Assembly (NCBI GenBank): GCA_003990745.1
Contig: RBNI01006212.1
Coordinates: 1 to 11,597 of the forward strand
Direction of reading: 5' to 3'
DNA length: 11,597 nt
From: Jimgerdemannia flammicorona
Taxonomy: Eukaryota > Mucoromycota > Endogonomycetes > Endogonales > Endogonaceae
Made by a program: the position numbers and the translations under genes. The notes below the pieces were generated by a model. The model was not told where the DNA came from, ran no database searches, and saw only the letters and a list, made by a program, of their open reading frames with translations. Position 1 is the stretch's first letter, and each line of letters starts with the position of its first letter. This document shows, piece after piece, positions 1 to 8,696 of the stretch.

Positions 1-780
1 AAAAAAAAAAAGTAATATACTTAAGTTATTAAAAATTTAATAATCAGAGAAGTAAGTAAACTATATCATTCTTTTATAATTACAACTGCTATTAAAGAGT
101 TTATATAAATTAGTTTGAAGAGAGATCTAGTATTAGTATTTATAATAAGATAAAGTTATCAATATTTAATATAAGATCTGTAGATCTATGATAATATATA
201 TATCTTATTAATAATATATATATATATATTACAAATTTATTAAATATTTAAAAGAATAGAAATACTATATTGACTAATTTTATCTCTTTAATATATAATA
301 GTTATAGGTTTATAGAAATAAAACTTCAGTTTTATATAATCTAAATAGTTAAAAAAGTTAATAAAATATAGCTAATTGACTTTTATTAATTCAATATATA
401 ATATAAATAAGTAAAAATAATATTTATTTATTTTATATATTTATAATAGTATTAGCTATTGAGATATTAATAACTATTTTTTTTTTATCAGTAATAAGAA
501 TAGTATATATATATATAAGAAAAATATATTATTTACTAATATATACTAAGATAATTCTAATAATATATAAGTAAACTCAGATTAGTTAAAATATAATTAT
601 TTAAAAAAACTATTAATACTTATATAGTTGAAGCTATTATTTAATATATTTATAGAAACTATAAAAATAATATTAAGAAATAAATATTATATATAAGATA
701 ATATTCATTTTTATTATTTTAAATAATATTAATAAATATAATTAGAGTTATAATATAGTAAATTAAAATCTATAGCTTTA
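1..780. repeat. Extremely AT-rich island, RIP-like
   Basis: The stretch is almost wholly A and T, with long TA and AT runs (for example around 190-230 and 500-520), and all six frames are full of stops. CpA and TpG look scarce beside TpA, which is the usual trace of repeat-induced point mutation in ascomycetes; I judged this by eye and did not compute an index. No domain or gene can be read. It is most likely the decayed body of a transposable element, but the family cannot be named from what is left. Confidence 0.6.
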
Positions 781-1165
781 GTAACTTATAAACTTATCAA
801 TATATTATCTTATATTTATTCTAATTATTTAATTATATATTTTTAAACTTAATTATATATAGACTAAATATTTAATTAATACTTTAAAGACTACTTATAA
901 GATAATTGAAGTTGACAATAAGAAGTATACTAATTCTATATTAGTAGAATTTCTCTAGTTAATAGTTCTGAAAATATTTTAAAAAAGATTTATAAGTTTT
1001 CTTATCTAGTATAAAGATTAATTAGTAATAAAGCTCTTACTATAATATATTAATTAAAGAAGGATAAGATACTATCAGACCTAATAATTACTAATTATTA
1101 CTATTATATTTTCTATAAAAATATATATAAAACTACCAAGCTACTTATAGTTAAATAATAGATAA

Positions 1166-1655
1166 TACTCTCAATAAATTGAATTGAATTAAATTGAATC
1201 CAAATTCAATTTGATTTGAAAACTTCAAATTGAATTAAGACTCAATTCAATTCAATTTGAATTAAGGTCCAATTCAATTTGATTCAAATTGAATTAAGGT
1301 CCAATTCAATTTAAATTAAATAAAGATTCAATTTGATTTGAATTTTGATTTGAACCTAAATTTTTAAAATTCAATAACTTGATAGAAAAATGTCCAAATT
1401 TAATGATCTTTGTTGTACTAGATTTACCTTATCAAGGTGAATCTAATAAGTTAAAATATATATGTTTTCATCAAGTTATTGTATTTCAAAGTTTGACTTT
1501 TAATTTTGAATTGAATCAGATTCAAATGATTTGAATGGAATCCCAATTCAATTCAAACTCAATTTGATTTAAATTCAATTCAAATTGAAAAATCCCCAAT
1601 TTGATTCAATTCAAATCACCCTCAATTCAATTTGATTCAAATTGATTTGAGTACT
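1166..1655. mobile_element. Foldback or MITE-like insertion with 12-base target duplication
   Basis: The element starts TACTCTCAAT and ends TTGAGTACT, so its tips are inverted (TACTC/GAGTA). The 12-base word AATAATAGATAA lies directly outside both tips, at 1154-1165 and 1656-1667, as a target site duplication would. Most of the interior is built from repeated CAATTCAATTTG and CAAATTGAATT words, which are near-palindromic, so either strand could fold over most of its length. A phrase containing AATTAAGGTCCAATTCAATT recurs near 1260 and 1295. The insert is rich in CpA and TpG while the flanking DNA is poor in them, so it probably arrived after the host repeat had decayed, or escaped the process. 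It carries no gene, so it would be non-autonomous. An expanded minisatellite is the alternative. Confidence 0.45.
1372..1481. repeat. Inverted repeat at the centre of the insertion
   Basis: CAATAACTTGAT at 1372-1383 is perfectly complementary to ATCAAGTTATTG at 1470-1481. Inside it, GATTTACCTT (1421-1430) pairs with AAGGTGAATC (1434-1443) with one mismatch across a three-base loop. This central part is not made of the CAATTC/GAATTG words of the two arms, so it looks like the core of a foldback element. Confidence 0.6.
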
Positions 1656-2044
1656 AATAATAGATAAGATTTCAGCAAATTTTTACTGAAAGTGAATTTA
1701 AAGTTTATGAAACTCAAGAATTGATAAAAGTACAATCTATTTAATCTATTTAGATAAAAGCTGAGAGAGAAGTAATCATATATTACTTAGTATTTAATAA
1801 ATTATTAAAATAACTTAGAGATCAGTACTGAAAGATTGAGAATGCTGAAAATACAGAGCAAGCTGTTAGTTTCATAAACCTCTTGACAACTATCTTGAAC
1901 CAAATATATATAGATCAACCTGAGTAGTATATCATATTATCCAAATATATAAACATTACAATATTATATTTTCACATATTATATTATATTTTATTAAATG
2001 AGAAATAAATATAAGTATTGTACTAGGATCTGTTGATGAGATAG

Positions 2045-2239
2045 GTGGTCATAGGGTGTTATGAGACAGGAGGGGTCAGAAGAAGTGCTTGTTGCAAATG
2101 TCGCAAGGTCAATAGTCTAGTTGAAGGTCAAACAGACATGAGCTGGAATGGGGTGAATGACCATGAGTTAACAGAAGCAGGGAGGCAGAAGGCACACTTC
2201 AGTGTGGAGGACGTTTTAAAACATTCAGTCACACGTTGA
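2045..2239 (+). pseudogene. Possible histidine-phosphatase fragment
   Basis: A short frame lies just inside the normal-GC side of the composition boundary. The segment around residues 25-45 reads LVEGQTDMSWNGVNDHELTE and continues AGRQKA. This resembles the start of the histidine phosphatase (phosphoglycerate mutase) superfamily, where a hydrophobic strand leads into RHGxT, then W/N, then a P/D-x-x-LTxxGxxQA element. Here VEG stands where RHG would carry the catalytic histidine, so the piece could not be active as read. There is no room for the rest of the domain and I found no continuing exon. It may be a truncated remnant or a chance match; the similarity rests on about 25 residues. Confidence 0.2.
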
Positions 2240-2374
2240 ACTTACATGTTGTGCTATGTTTTGTATGTGAATGAGTACGGGCCGTTGGGAAAAATGGTCG
2301 ATAGCAGAAAATGTCTTGAGTAACGTGGCTAAAAATAATCGGGCACTGCCGAGTTGTGACGGTGGATGCTTTAA

Positions 2375-2624
2375 CTAACCCCCGAAAGAAGTATCCGCCG
2401 GAAAATCATGATGGTTGAGCTCCACAAAGACTGGCTTGGCGAAATCCGCAGCTCCTCTAAAGCGTGGCTGCAGGGCGCCGATATGAACATTTTCGATATG
2501 TAACTGTATCTCCTTAAACACCGCAATAATCCCAACACACACACACACACAAACAAAAAAAAAAAAAAAAAAAAAGCCATGGTTAACACGCGGTATGAAC
2601 TCGCAAGGAACGGCGGATAGTCAT
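2375..2624 (-). CDS. Exon-like minus-strand frame, small hypothetical protein or gene remnant
   Basis: On the minus strand 2503 down to 2375 reads as a balanced, protein-like 42-residue C-terminus (HIENVHIGALQPRFRGAADF, then AKPVFVELNHHDFP) ending in TAG. Upstream in transcription sense are ACAG at 2504-2507, which could be an acceptor, then a (TG)n run and a 21-base T tract (2535-2575) as a pyrimidine-rich intron end. A tentative first exon is the ATG at 2622-2624 followed by seven codons to 2601, with a GT at 2599-2600; joined in phase this gives 50 residues. The donor is non-consensus and the whole model is speculative. The frame could equally be the last exon of a decayed gene. No family recognised. 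Confidence 0.25.
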
Positions 2625-2640
2625 AGTTCAAGTTTATAAA

Positions 2641-2946
2641 TAGGGATCGGCATTGGGGATGGACCCAAGGTAGTTACTTTATGGGTGAATGAAAATCCGG
2701 GGTAATAATTCTAACAAACTTTATTACAGGGATCAGTCCATAAACGAACTTTTGTGATCCTAGTTTAGATAATTATGAGCAATATCAGGAATAAAATTAT
2801 AAATAATTATAGTTCAGGAAAAATGCGAAAAACTATACATACGAGAGGTGTAACAATGCCATCCCCCCCCCCTCCTCGATACTTCAATTGGTTGGGGGCC
2901 CAAAGATATAATTAACAACCAGACTGCGCCATGCTCTCTTCTTACG
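2641..2946. other. Intergenic, 3' flank of the phosphatase gene
   Basis: No coding frame is supportable. The stretch has a run of ten C at 2863-2872 and, on the minus strand, AATAAA at 2720-2725, which could serve as a distal poly(A) signal for the phosphatase gene ending at 2947. Other AT-rich words near 2775-2815 may belong to the same 3' end. Confidence 0.4.
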
Positions 2947-3800
2947 TTACCGAGGATTTTCAGCATCCACATTACCACTCCCGCTCGCATCATCAAACTC
3001 CGAGGCCCATAACTCAGGGCGGTAGTCTGCAATCATATCGGGATCGTTCTTGAATCGCGCTTGCCATTGACGAAAACCGCCACGTAGAACATACACCTGA
3101 TAGTAGAAAGGTATAAAGGAACGTAGATTGGCAGAACTTGTCCCTATCATTACCTGTGAATCTTTATCGAGCTCTTTAAATTACTGACAATGGCAATAGC
3201 TGGATTTTCCGGACAAGAGTATATTCCTCCTTCTAAATATCCAGCTCGTTATTTATCCGAAAGTAACTCACCTGCTGCTGTGTCTGAATGCCGTTCAGAG
3301 ACAAAGTTTCCTTGTACATTTGTGCCGATTTAGGGCCTCGAACCTGCGACATGACGCAATGGAAGACGATTTTTGGGACGTTGGCGTACTCGTTGACAAG
3401 ATCGTCTAGCTTGTCAAGCAGAATTGAACTGCGAATATGAATGGCTTCAGGAATGTGTCCTCCCTGAATTTAATATAACGAAGCGGGACGGTATAAGCTT
3501 ATGGACGGGCTCGTAGTAGCCATCGCTAGCTTCATCGACACAACAATTTCATCCGGAAACTGTCGCAAAACAAGGGAAAATGAGCAATACACATCGGATC
3601 AGGTCGCTTATGCGTACCTCGAAGTCGTCGTCTCGCACGTCCACAACAAGGTAGTCCTTGCCCGATTTCAGGGTATTGTCGAGCACCATGGCGGCAACCT
3701 CGTCACTTTCAATATACGACGCTAAAAAGGGCATGGCTCTGGTGGAGAGGCGGTAGGAACGGGTCGCAAAAGGGTTTGTTGAGCGTAGAACACGAAACAT
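2947..3800 (-). CDS. Rhodanese-type Cdc25/arsenate-reductase-like phosphatase, three exons
   Basis: Exons are 3618-3800, 3272-3463 and 2947-3096, all joined in phase 0, giving 174 residues. Residues 1-22 are Arg/Ser-rich with no acidic residue and resemble a mitochondrial presequence; Met23 is an alternative start for a cytosolic form. The rhodanese fold follows: LVVDVRDDDF (51-60), then GGHIPEA (62-68), then the catalytic loop FHCVMSQVRGP (95-105) with Cys97 and Arg103 forming the CX5R signature, then YVLRGGFRQW (127-136). The SQxRGP form of the loop is the hallmark of the fungal Ych1/Arc2-like and Cdc25-like single-domain rhodaneses, which act as small phosphatases or arsenate reductases; which activity this one has cannot be told. 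Length is slightly above the roughly 150 residues usual for the family because of the leader and a tail rich in Asp, Ser and Gly. All expected residues are present, so it should be functional. It diverges from the methyltransferase gene. Confidence 0.92.
3097..3271 (-). other. Intron 2 of the phosphatase gene, possibly two back-to-back introns
   Basis: The family alignment demands a join from QQQ (end of exon 2) straight to VYVLRGG, so 175 bases are removed. Within them CACAG at 3154-3158 is a good acceptor followed at once by GTAATG, a plausible donor, so the segment can be read as a 118-base intron (3154-3271) plus a 57-base intron (3097-3153) with nothing between. If only the first part were removed, the second 57 bases would be translated in frame without a stop and add 19 residues before the WQ helix. 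Removal in one step is equally possible. Confidence 0.5.
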
Positions 3801-4247
3801 GCTATTTGGTTATTTGGTAGGGCAACGACCGACGACGCGCCGCAGCATCTATTTATGTCAACAAACAAGCATGATCGATCCGAATATCCGGACAAACCGT
3901 CACTACTCCGAGGCAACCGATCACAAAATTTCAATTTAAAACATGGATTATTCTGGACTCACCCGCTTACACTTCTGGAATATCTGTCTTCAAGTAGCGT
4001 GACAAACGACGACACATGCAGTCCGTCGATCGTTGCGCTATTTGAACATCCATCTCGCATTCGAACTGACACGAACAGCCTTTTACTGGCTCTTTCTCTG
4101 TCGGGCAATCACCAAAAGAGGGCTATAATTACATGGGTAGCGTCATCATCTGCGAAACACCGGAATTATCAAATTCGGATTTGGCTGCGGGCTGAACAGG
4201 TAAAACTCCAAAGAACAGAAACAATCCGTCAATCAACCCCTTGCCTA
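3801..4247. promoter_or_regulatory. Shared divergent promoter region
   Basis: The phosphatase starts leftward at 3800 and the methyltransferase rightward at 4248, so both promoters and 5' leaders must fit here. I see a doubled TATTTGGT (3804-3810 region and 3811-3818) and a GC-rich block GACCGACGACGCGCCGC at about 3827-3843, but no convincing TATA box or known binding site. The methyltransferase frame is open from 3783 through the whole region, with an in-frame ATG at 3855, which leaves open that part of it is coding. Confidence 0.5.
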
Positions 4248-5370
4248 ATGTCCAACAATAAACCAAACTTTCCAGAAGGCTTCAAGTGCCATGACAAGCG
4301 ACCGCATGGTTCCTCAATATATATGCTTCCGGCCAACGACGAAGTTGAGAACGACCGGCTGGTAGATCAACACTACGTTTACAAGTCTGTGTTCACCTTT
4401 CCGACAGTTCATGATGGGATCAGCAGATATTTTTCGCCGTTAATGACCGTACCTACCGAACCGTCAACACACAGGAACATTCTAGGCGGAAACTTTATTG
4501 CCTCCATCGACGATGCTCTCGAGGAAGGTATTTCAGTGTTGGACGCCGGCTGTGGAGCTGGCGTGTGGTGTGTGGATATGGCTACAGATTATCCTGCTTC
4601 CACTTTTGTCGGAATTGATAACGCAGATGTGCTGCTCAGGACCGATCTGCCACCGAATTGCGAGTTCCGCTTGGCAGACACACTTGAAGGCCTGCCATTT
4701 GAAGATGATACTTTCGATTATGTGTTTCAAAGGTACGTGAAGGATACTTCGAGCCGACCGCTTGTGTGCAGGAAGTTCCAGAACGACGACCAACAAATTC
4801 CTCATTTTAACTTTGAGGATTTGTTTAGGCTAATGACATTGGCTTTCAAGACGACTGACTGGCAAAAAGTAGTAAACGAGCTAGTCCGCGTGACAAAACC
4901 TGGCGGTTACATAGAATTAATCGAAGGTCAACTGAAGTTTGAAGAGATGCCACCAAGTTACAGAAAATTTTATAATGCACGTAAGTATCTGCATGTTAAC
5001 ACTTTAAACGCTCACATACTCGTATATCTCATGTTTTCCTCTTCATTTTCCCGCGCCAGTCGCAGAGGCGTCCCTAGCTCGTGGCATTGAGCTCACAGTG
5101 GGCAGTAACCTCAACAGCTTCCTCGCCTCCGCCGGAATGTGCGATATTACTTCAGATTACGTGTCATGTCCTCTGGGCTGGGGAGGAAGGATAGGGCAGA
5201 TCTGCCTTCAGAATGCAGTAAAAGGTATTCATGCGCTACAACCGGCGTTGGCGCACTTGATATCCGATTCCGATTACGAGGAGATCTTTGCGAAAATCAC
5301 GGAAGAAGCGAAGGTGTGCCGAACGTGGAGTCGGGTGAATTACGCCTTTGGGATGAAGCCGACGAAGTAG
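4248..5370 (+). CDS. Class I SAM-dependent methyltransferase, LaeA/UMTA-like family, three exons
   Basis: Exons are 4248-4732, 4829-4980 and 5060-5370 (introns 96 and 79 bases, GTACGT..TTTAG and GTAAGT..CCAG), giving 315 residues, the usual size for the family. The product should transfer a methyl group from S-adenosylmethionine; the substrate is unknown. SSIYMLPANDEVENDRL near the N-terminus is the characteristic lead-in of this fungal family. Motif I is VLDAGCGAGVW (97-107), with the ribose-binding acidic residue in FVGID (Asp124), LPFEDDTFDYVFQR (149-162), then the LVRVTKPGGYIEL strand (180-192). PLGWGGRIG in exon 3 is another family trait. Introns fall exactly where the conserved blocks need joining (Arg162 and the Leu after FYNA are split codons). 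I chose Met at 4248 because homology begins soon after it. An in-frame ATG at 3855 would add 131 residues of no recognisable domain. Relatives include regulators of secondary metabolism and tailoring enzymes, but no biosynthetic cluster is visible here. Confidence 0.9.
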
Positions 5371-6816
5371 TGGCGATGATTACGAAACATTGTTTGGACA
5401 ATAAGATCGTATGGATATATTATAAACTGTATTTTGTAAAGTGTCTTGTTTTCGAAAGCTTGTGGAAACGTTTCCCCACAAACTATTGCTTTCTACCGTA
5501 AAACTTCATCATAATCGCCTGCCAAATACACCACGCTATCGTTCCTTCGCTTGGGGAACAGCGCAACCAGCGAAATTCAGTAGTCTACAGGGTGAAGGGG
5601 TATTAGCAAGTGGGCGATATGCAGAGATACGATCGACTCGAGCTTAACCCGTCTTCATACAGCACCCAGAGCCTTGGTAGCGCATATAATTTGCCACTTT
5701 CTCCAGTTTTATAACCCCTTCCGTGTTCTAGAGTGGGCGTACTTACCCATGTGTTTCGCGCGCGCTAGGTTTCCAGGATTCGTATTATTGGTGAATTTGC
5801 CGGGCAACCTTGGTGTCAGAAACTTTGGAGGACTTGGACCTTTGACATGTGTTCGCATCTCGGAACGGACATTAGGGCTTTGATTCTTTTTTTTTTTTGG
5901 CCGATTTTCAGGGATTCATAATTCTGAGTCAGCTTAGAAGCTATGCGGATTTTGGTTAAGCAAATTCATATCTGAAGGGTTGTAGTCGAGGGAGCTGGCC
6001 AGCTTCACCTTTAAAACCTCATACGTACCACGTCAGTCAGTAGGACCAAGCAAAATCCGATTCAAAACATCTTGTGTACTTAAACCATTTGACCGACACG
6101 TTGCAGTTCTGCCGGAGAGTGTTGAGTATATATATATAATTGTAATTTGTGCCTTATACTTATGTATACGTCAAAACGCGTAAAAGCGCGTAACCTGGAA
6201 TATCCGTCCAGTACTCCAGTAATTCCCAACAGAGAGTTTTAAACGAGATGCCATAGTTTATAAACTGCATGGTTGGGCTTACTCTTGGACATGCTCTTTC
6301 ACAAGCTTAGTTTTCCACGAATAAAATACCTTGCGAAAATCATTTTTACGTCTGCGGACGATTCTTCTCCTGACCTCAAAAAAAGTATATGCCTCTACTT
6401 CTGTCCAACTCCTTTGCTTGAGCTGGGATGAAAACAGTTTTTGAAATATTACCGAAAAGGCTCTGTTGGGACCTCCATATAACTTGCGAGGTGGACCTGG
6501 GTGAGATTACTCGATTACCTGGGGTACTCACGTATGTGCTATCGAGTAAACGACTTTCCCGTCAGTTATGAATGTCGTTCGGAGCTTCGGAACACTGCTG
6601 AGCATTTAATTTATATCTGACCTAGGGTCTATGGAAGGTGCGTGATTTTGATAACTATTGTCTCGAAAAAATCTATCTTGAATCATATAAGTTACGCTTA
6701 TAATTATATGTAACAACTATCGTTTAAAAGGGTCACGGGAGCGACAAGGCAACCACACGCCACAAGGATCAAAACAGCTATTTATAAACGGTGGGTCATG
6801 GCCCATGGGGCTTCCT
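5371..6816. other. Gene-free stretch after the methyltransferase
   Basis: The first 100 bases are AT-rich and should hold the methyltransferase 3' UTR. Between 5441 and 5883 two short + strand frames are open, but neither shows a domain and the second lacks an ATG, so I do not call them. ACGCGT inside AAACGCGTAAAAGCGCG near 6175-6190 resembles fungal MluI cell-cycle boxes, but no gene start follows. A (TA)n run lies at about 6126-6138. Nothing else can be supported. Confidence 0.4.
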
Positions 6817-6880
6817 CTTTTCCTTTTTTTTTTTTTTTTTTTTTTTTTATTTTATTTTTTTTATTTTACCCCTTATTTTT
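6817..6880 (+). repeat. Pyrimidine and T tract
   Basis: A nearly pure T run of about 60 bases with scattered A and C, starting TTCCTTTT. It is simple-sequence DNA; an old poly(A) tail of a minus-strand retroposon is conceivable but no body of such an element is recognisable on the left. Confidence 0.6.
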
Positions 6881-8640
6881 TTACGCTTCCATTGGGACCC
6901 ACTTTTGCCGTTTGTGAATAGTTAAAATACGTATGCTCTGAGAGCTTTTCTATCAACACTGTGCTATCACGCCCCCACACGTTTTCGAGATGTCGTTTCC
7001 CTTCGCGGCACGTCTTGTGCGGTTTCCCGTACCACTTAGCAATATTCTAATACAGCGTTTTTAGTCTGTTCTGAAGGCCCAGTTCTGAAGTATACACCCC
7101 TACTCCCATCTACACTATGCTGGCGCACCATTTCCAACATCGCAAGCGCAATTTGTGAAAAAGACTGAGATGACGTTATCTATGCATCCAGGTGCTTCGC
7201 TCGACCGTTCCCATGGCCCCATACTCTTGGTCCCCTATTTTCTTTGTTTCCCGTTTGCCACAACCCTATTTTCTGTCGTGTTGATTACCCACTCGATGTG
7301 GTGATCACAATAATAGTGGTTGTTATTGCGAAGGCGAAACCCCGCCGAGATATGTAGCGCCACGAGGACGGGACATTCACACCCAAGATAGAAGCGATCA
7401 CACTGAGGGGTGCAATTATACAACACGATACGACGCGCCCTCTGGGAAAGGCTTCTCGACGCCACGTGTTCGTGGGACAAGTTGTCGTCGATCTCAGACC
7501 GTGTTCCGCGATTATTGTCATAGTTATGGCGTGAGATATGTGCATCACCTCTTCTTTCTTCCGTCCCATCATGTGCATACTTAGAAATGCATACGAAACA
7601 AACCAAAATAAAAAGGGGAGCGGCGGGCGAGGCGGAAATGCAAGCTCATTTCATTGAAGTTAGATACATATTCAAGGTAAAACACTGGTGACGTACCAAC
7701 ATAATTTACATACGTCCGATACATATCCATTCTTATGCAATGAAAACACAAACATGTAAGGGTGATGACAGTATTCTGCCCCCTTTTGTTGGCTTCGATA
7801 TGGAAAATGGCGGATGGAATGTATACGTATTTCCGAAATGGATTGTTAATATCAGCGCGTAGCCACAATGTGTACCTCTATGATGTCAGCGTGGGTGGTG
7901 GAACATCAAGAAAGTAGTGCCAATGTAGACAGTAGATATGCAGGGAGTCATCGAAACAGAAAATACATTTGCTGTGCTCCTCATCATCAGGTCGGTGTTT
8001 CAAAAAATATTCATAAGAAACTTCACTGCAGCAACAGCCACCTCATCTTGTCGAAACTGGGCGATATGTTAAAAAGAAACGGTCCAGTCACAGAAGAACG
8101 ATGATCGGTAATAGCAATTCCGTCATTTAAATATTAAAATCCCCCCCCCTCCCTTTTTTTTTTTTTCCAGTATCAATGACACATCGCAATGGCGAGGAAA
8201 GGCCTAGGATGCGCCGGGGTCTTTCCAAGATTTTTTTTCGTGCCTTACAGACATCTTCCTCCGTTGCCTAATTACGGAGTCTCTTAAAGGTCTATATATG
8301 CAGCGCGAACTTGTCACGGAATGGATAGGTACTATAATCAACTTTCAAATTCCAATACATAAATGTATAGGGCAATCTAGAAGACCTGTAGCTGGGAAGT
8401 CTAAGGAGAACCGTTACTTAGACGAATATACGATACTAGTTAAATAGTACCCGATTCTGTTGAGTACTGTGTATATACATGCGGCGAAAACAATTTCAAC
8501 AACCAAAACAGAAATTCACCAAAATTGACGCACCACTTCCTAATGCCTTGCTCGGTGCAAGGAGAGATTTGCTATGCTTTAATGGGCATTTATTGAAGCA
8601 TCGAACGTACTACGATTACACAAAATACTAGCAACTTAGT
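6881..8640. other. Gene-poor stretch with unsupported open frames
   Basis: No known domain was found. Candidates that I could not confirm: a 24-codon + frame at 6990-7064 starting MSFPFAARLVRFPVPLSNIL, which has the look of a mitochondrial leader; overlapping minus-strand frames at 7235-7606 (123 codons) and 7285-7578 (97 codons, with two hydrophobic stretches); a minus frame at 7581-7868 (95 codons); and a + frame at 7868-8104 (78 codons) beginning MCTSMMSAWVVEHQ with a CACAATG start context. Several frames are open at once over 7235-7606, which argues that at most one is real. A run of C then T lies at 8141-8167. GCTTTAAT..ATTGAAGC near 8576-8601 and CCTTGC..GCAAGG near 8545-8562 are small inverted repeats of no clear role. 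Confidence 0.35.
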
Positions 8641-8664
8641 TCGGGGGGGTAAGGCTGGATCGTC

Positions 8665-8696
8665 GTACCAGAGTACCAGAGTACCATAGTACCAGA
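8665..8696 (+). repeat. Four-copy 8-base tandem repeat
   Basis: The unit GTACCAGA occurs four times head to tail (8665, 8673, 8681, 8689), the third copy reading GTACCATA. It follows a run of seven G. This is a microsatellite-sized array of a fungus-like type that should vary between strains. Confidence 0.9.

Larger units (their letters stand above)
781..1980 (+). pseudogene. Degenerate reading frame of a repeat, split by an insertion
   Basis: A protein-like + strand frame runs from about 781 to 1165 and, after removal of 1166-1667, continues in register to about 1980. The two parts are in different frames in the window (codon starts differ by one base) and become one frame if the insert and one copy of the 12-base direct repeat are deleted. 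Readable pieces include KTTKLLIV just before the break and QQIFTESEFKVYETQEL just after it, then KAEREVIIYYLVFNKLLK and ENAENTEQAVSF. The stops are mainly TAA and TAG, as expected from C-to-T decay of CAA, CAG and TGG. From 931 onward there are fewer stops than such AT-rich DNA should give by chance, but the excess of openness is modest. I do not recognise the protein. A retrotransposon polyprotein fragment is possible; no catalytic motif is secure. Confidence 0.3.

Noticed and set aside
1081..1170. Possible Copia reverse transcriptase YVDD box (KTTKLLIV followed by a TAGATAATAC word)
   Set aside because: The DD-like codons fall in a different frame from the preceding residues, and the AT-rich context makes such words likely by chance.
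1170..1655. CRISPR array, suggested by the repeated phrases
   Set aside because: There are no unique spacers of regular length; the repeats are degenerate, self-complementary AT words, and the genome is fungal.
2814..3032. Minus-strand 72-codon frame over the phosphatase 3' end
   Set aside because: It overlaps exon 3 in another frame and carries no domain, while exon 3 fits the rhodanese family.
3331..3350. GGTTCGAGGCCC on the minus strand, resembling a tRNA B-box
   Set aside because: It lies inside exon 2 of the phosphatase and encodes the QVRGP part of the catalytic loop; no A-box or cloverleaf fits around it.
3501..3725. Plus-strand 74-codon frame opposite phosphatase exon 1 and intron 1
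   Set aside because: It is antisense to a confident exon and has no similarity I can name.
4498..4805. Two extra open frames inside methyltransferase exon 1, one on each strand
   Set aside because: They are out-of-frame shadows of a well-supported exon.
5139..5501. 120-codon + frame overlapping methyltransferase exon 3
   Set aside because: Exon 3 in the neighbouring frame matches the family (PLGWGG and the C-terminal block); this one is its shadow running into the 3' UTR.
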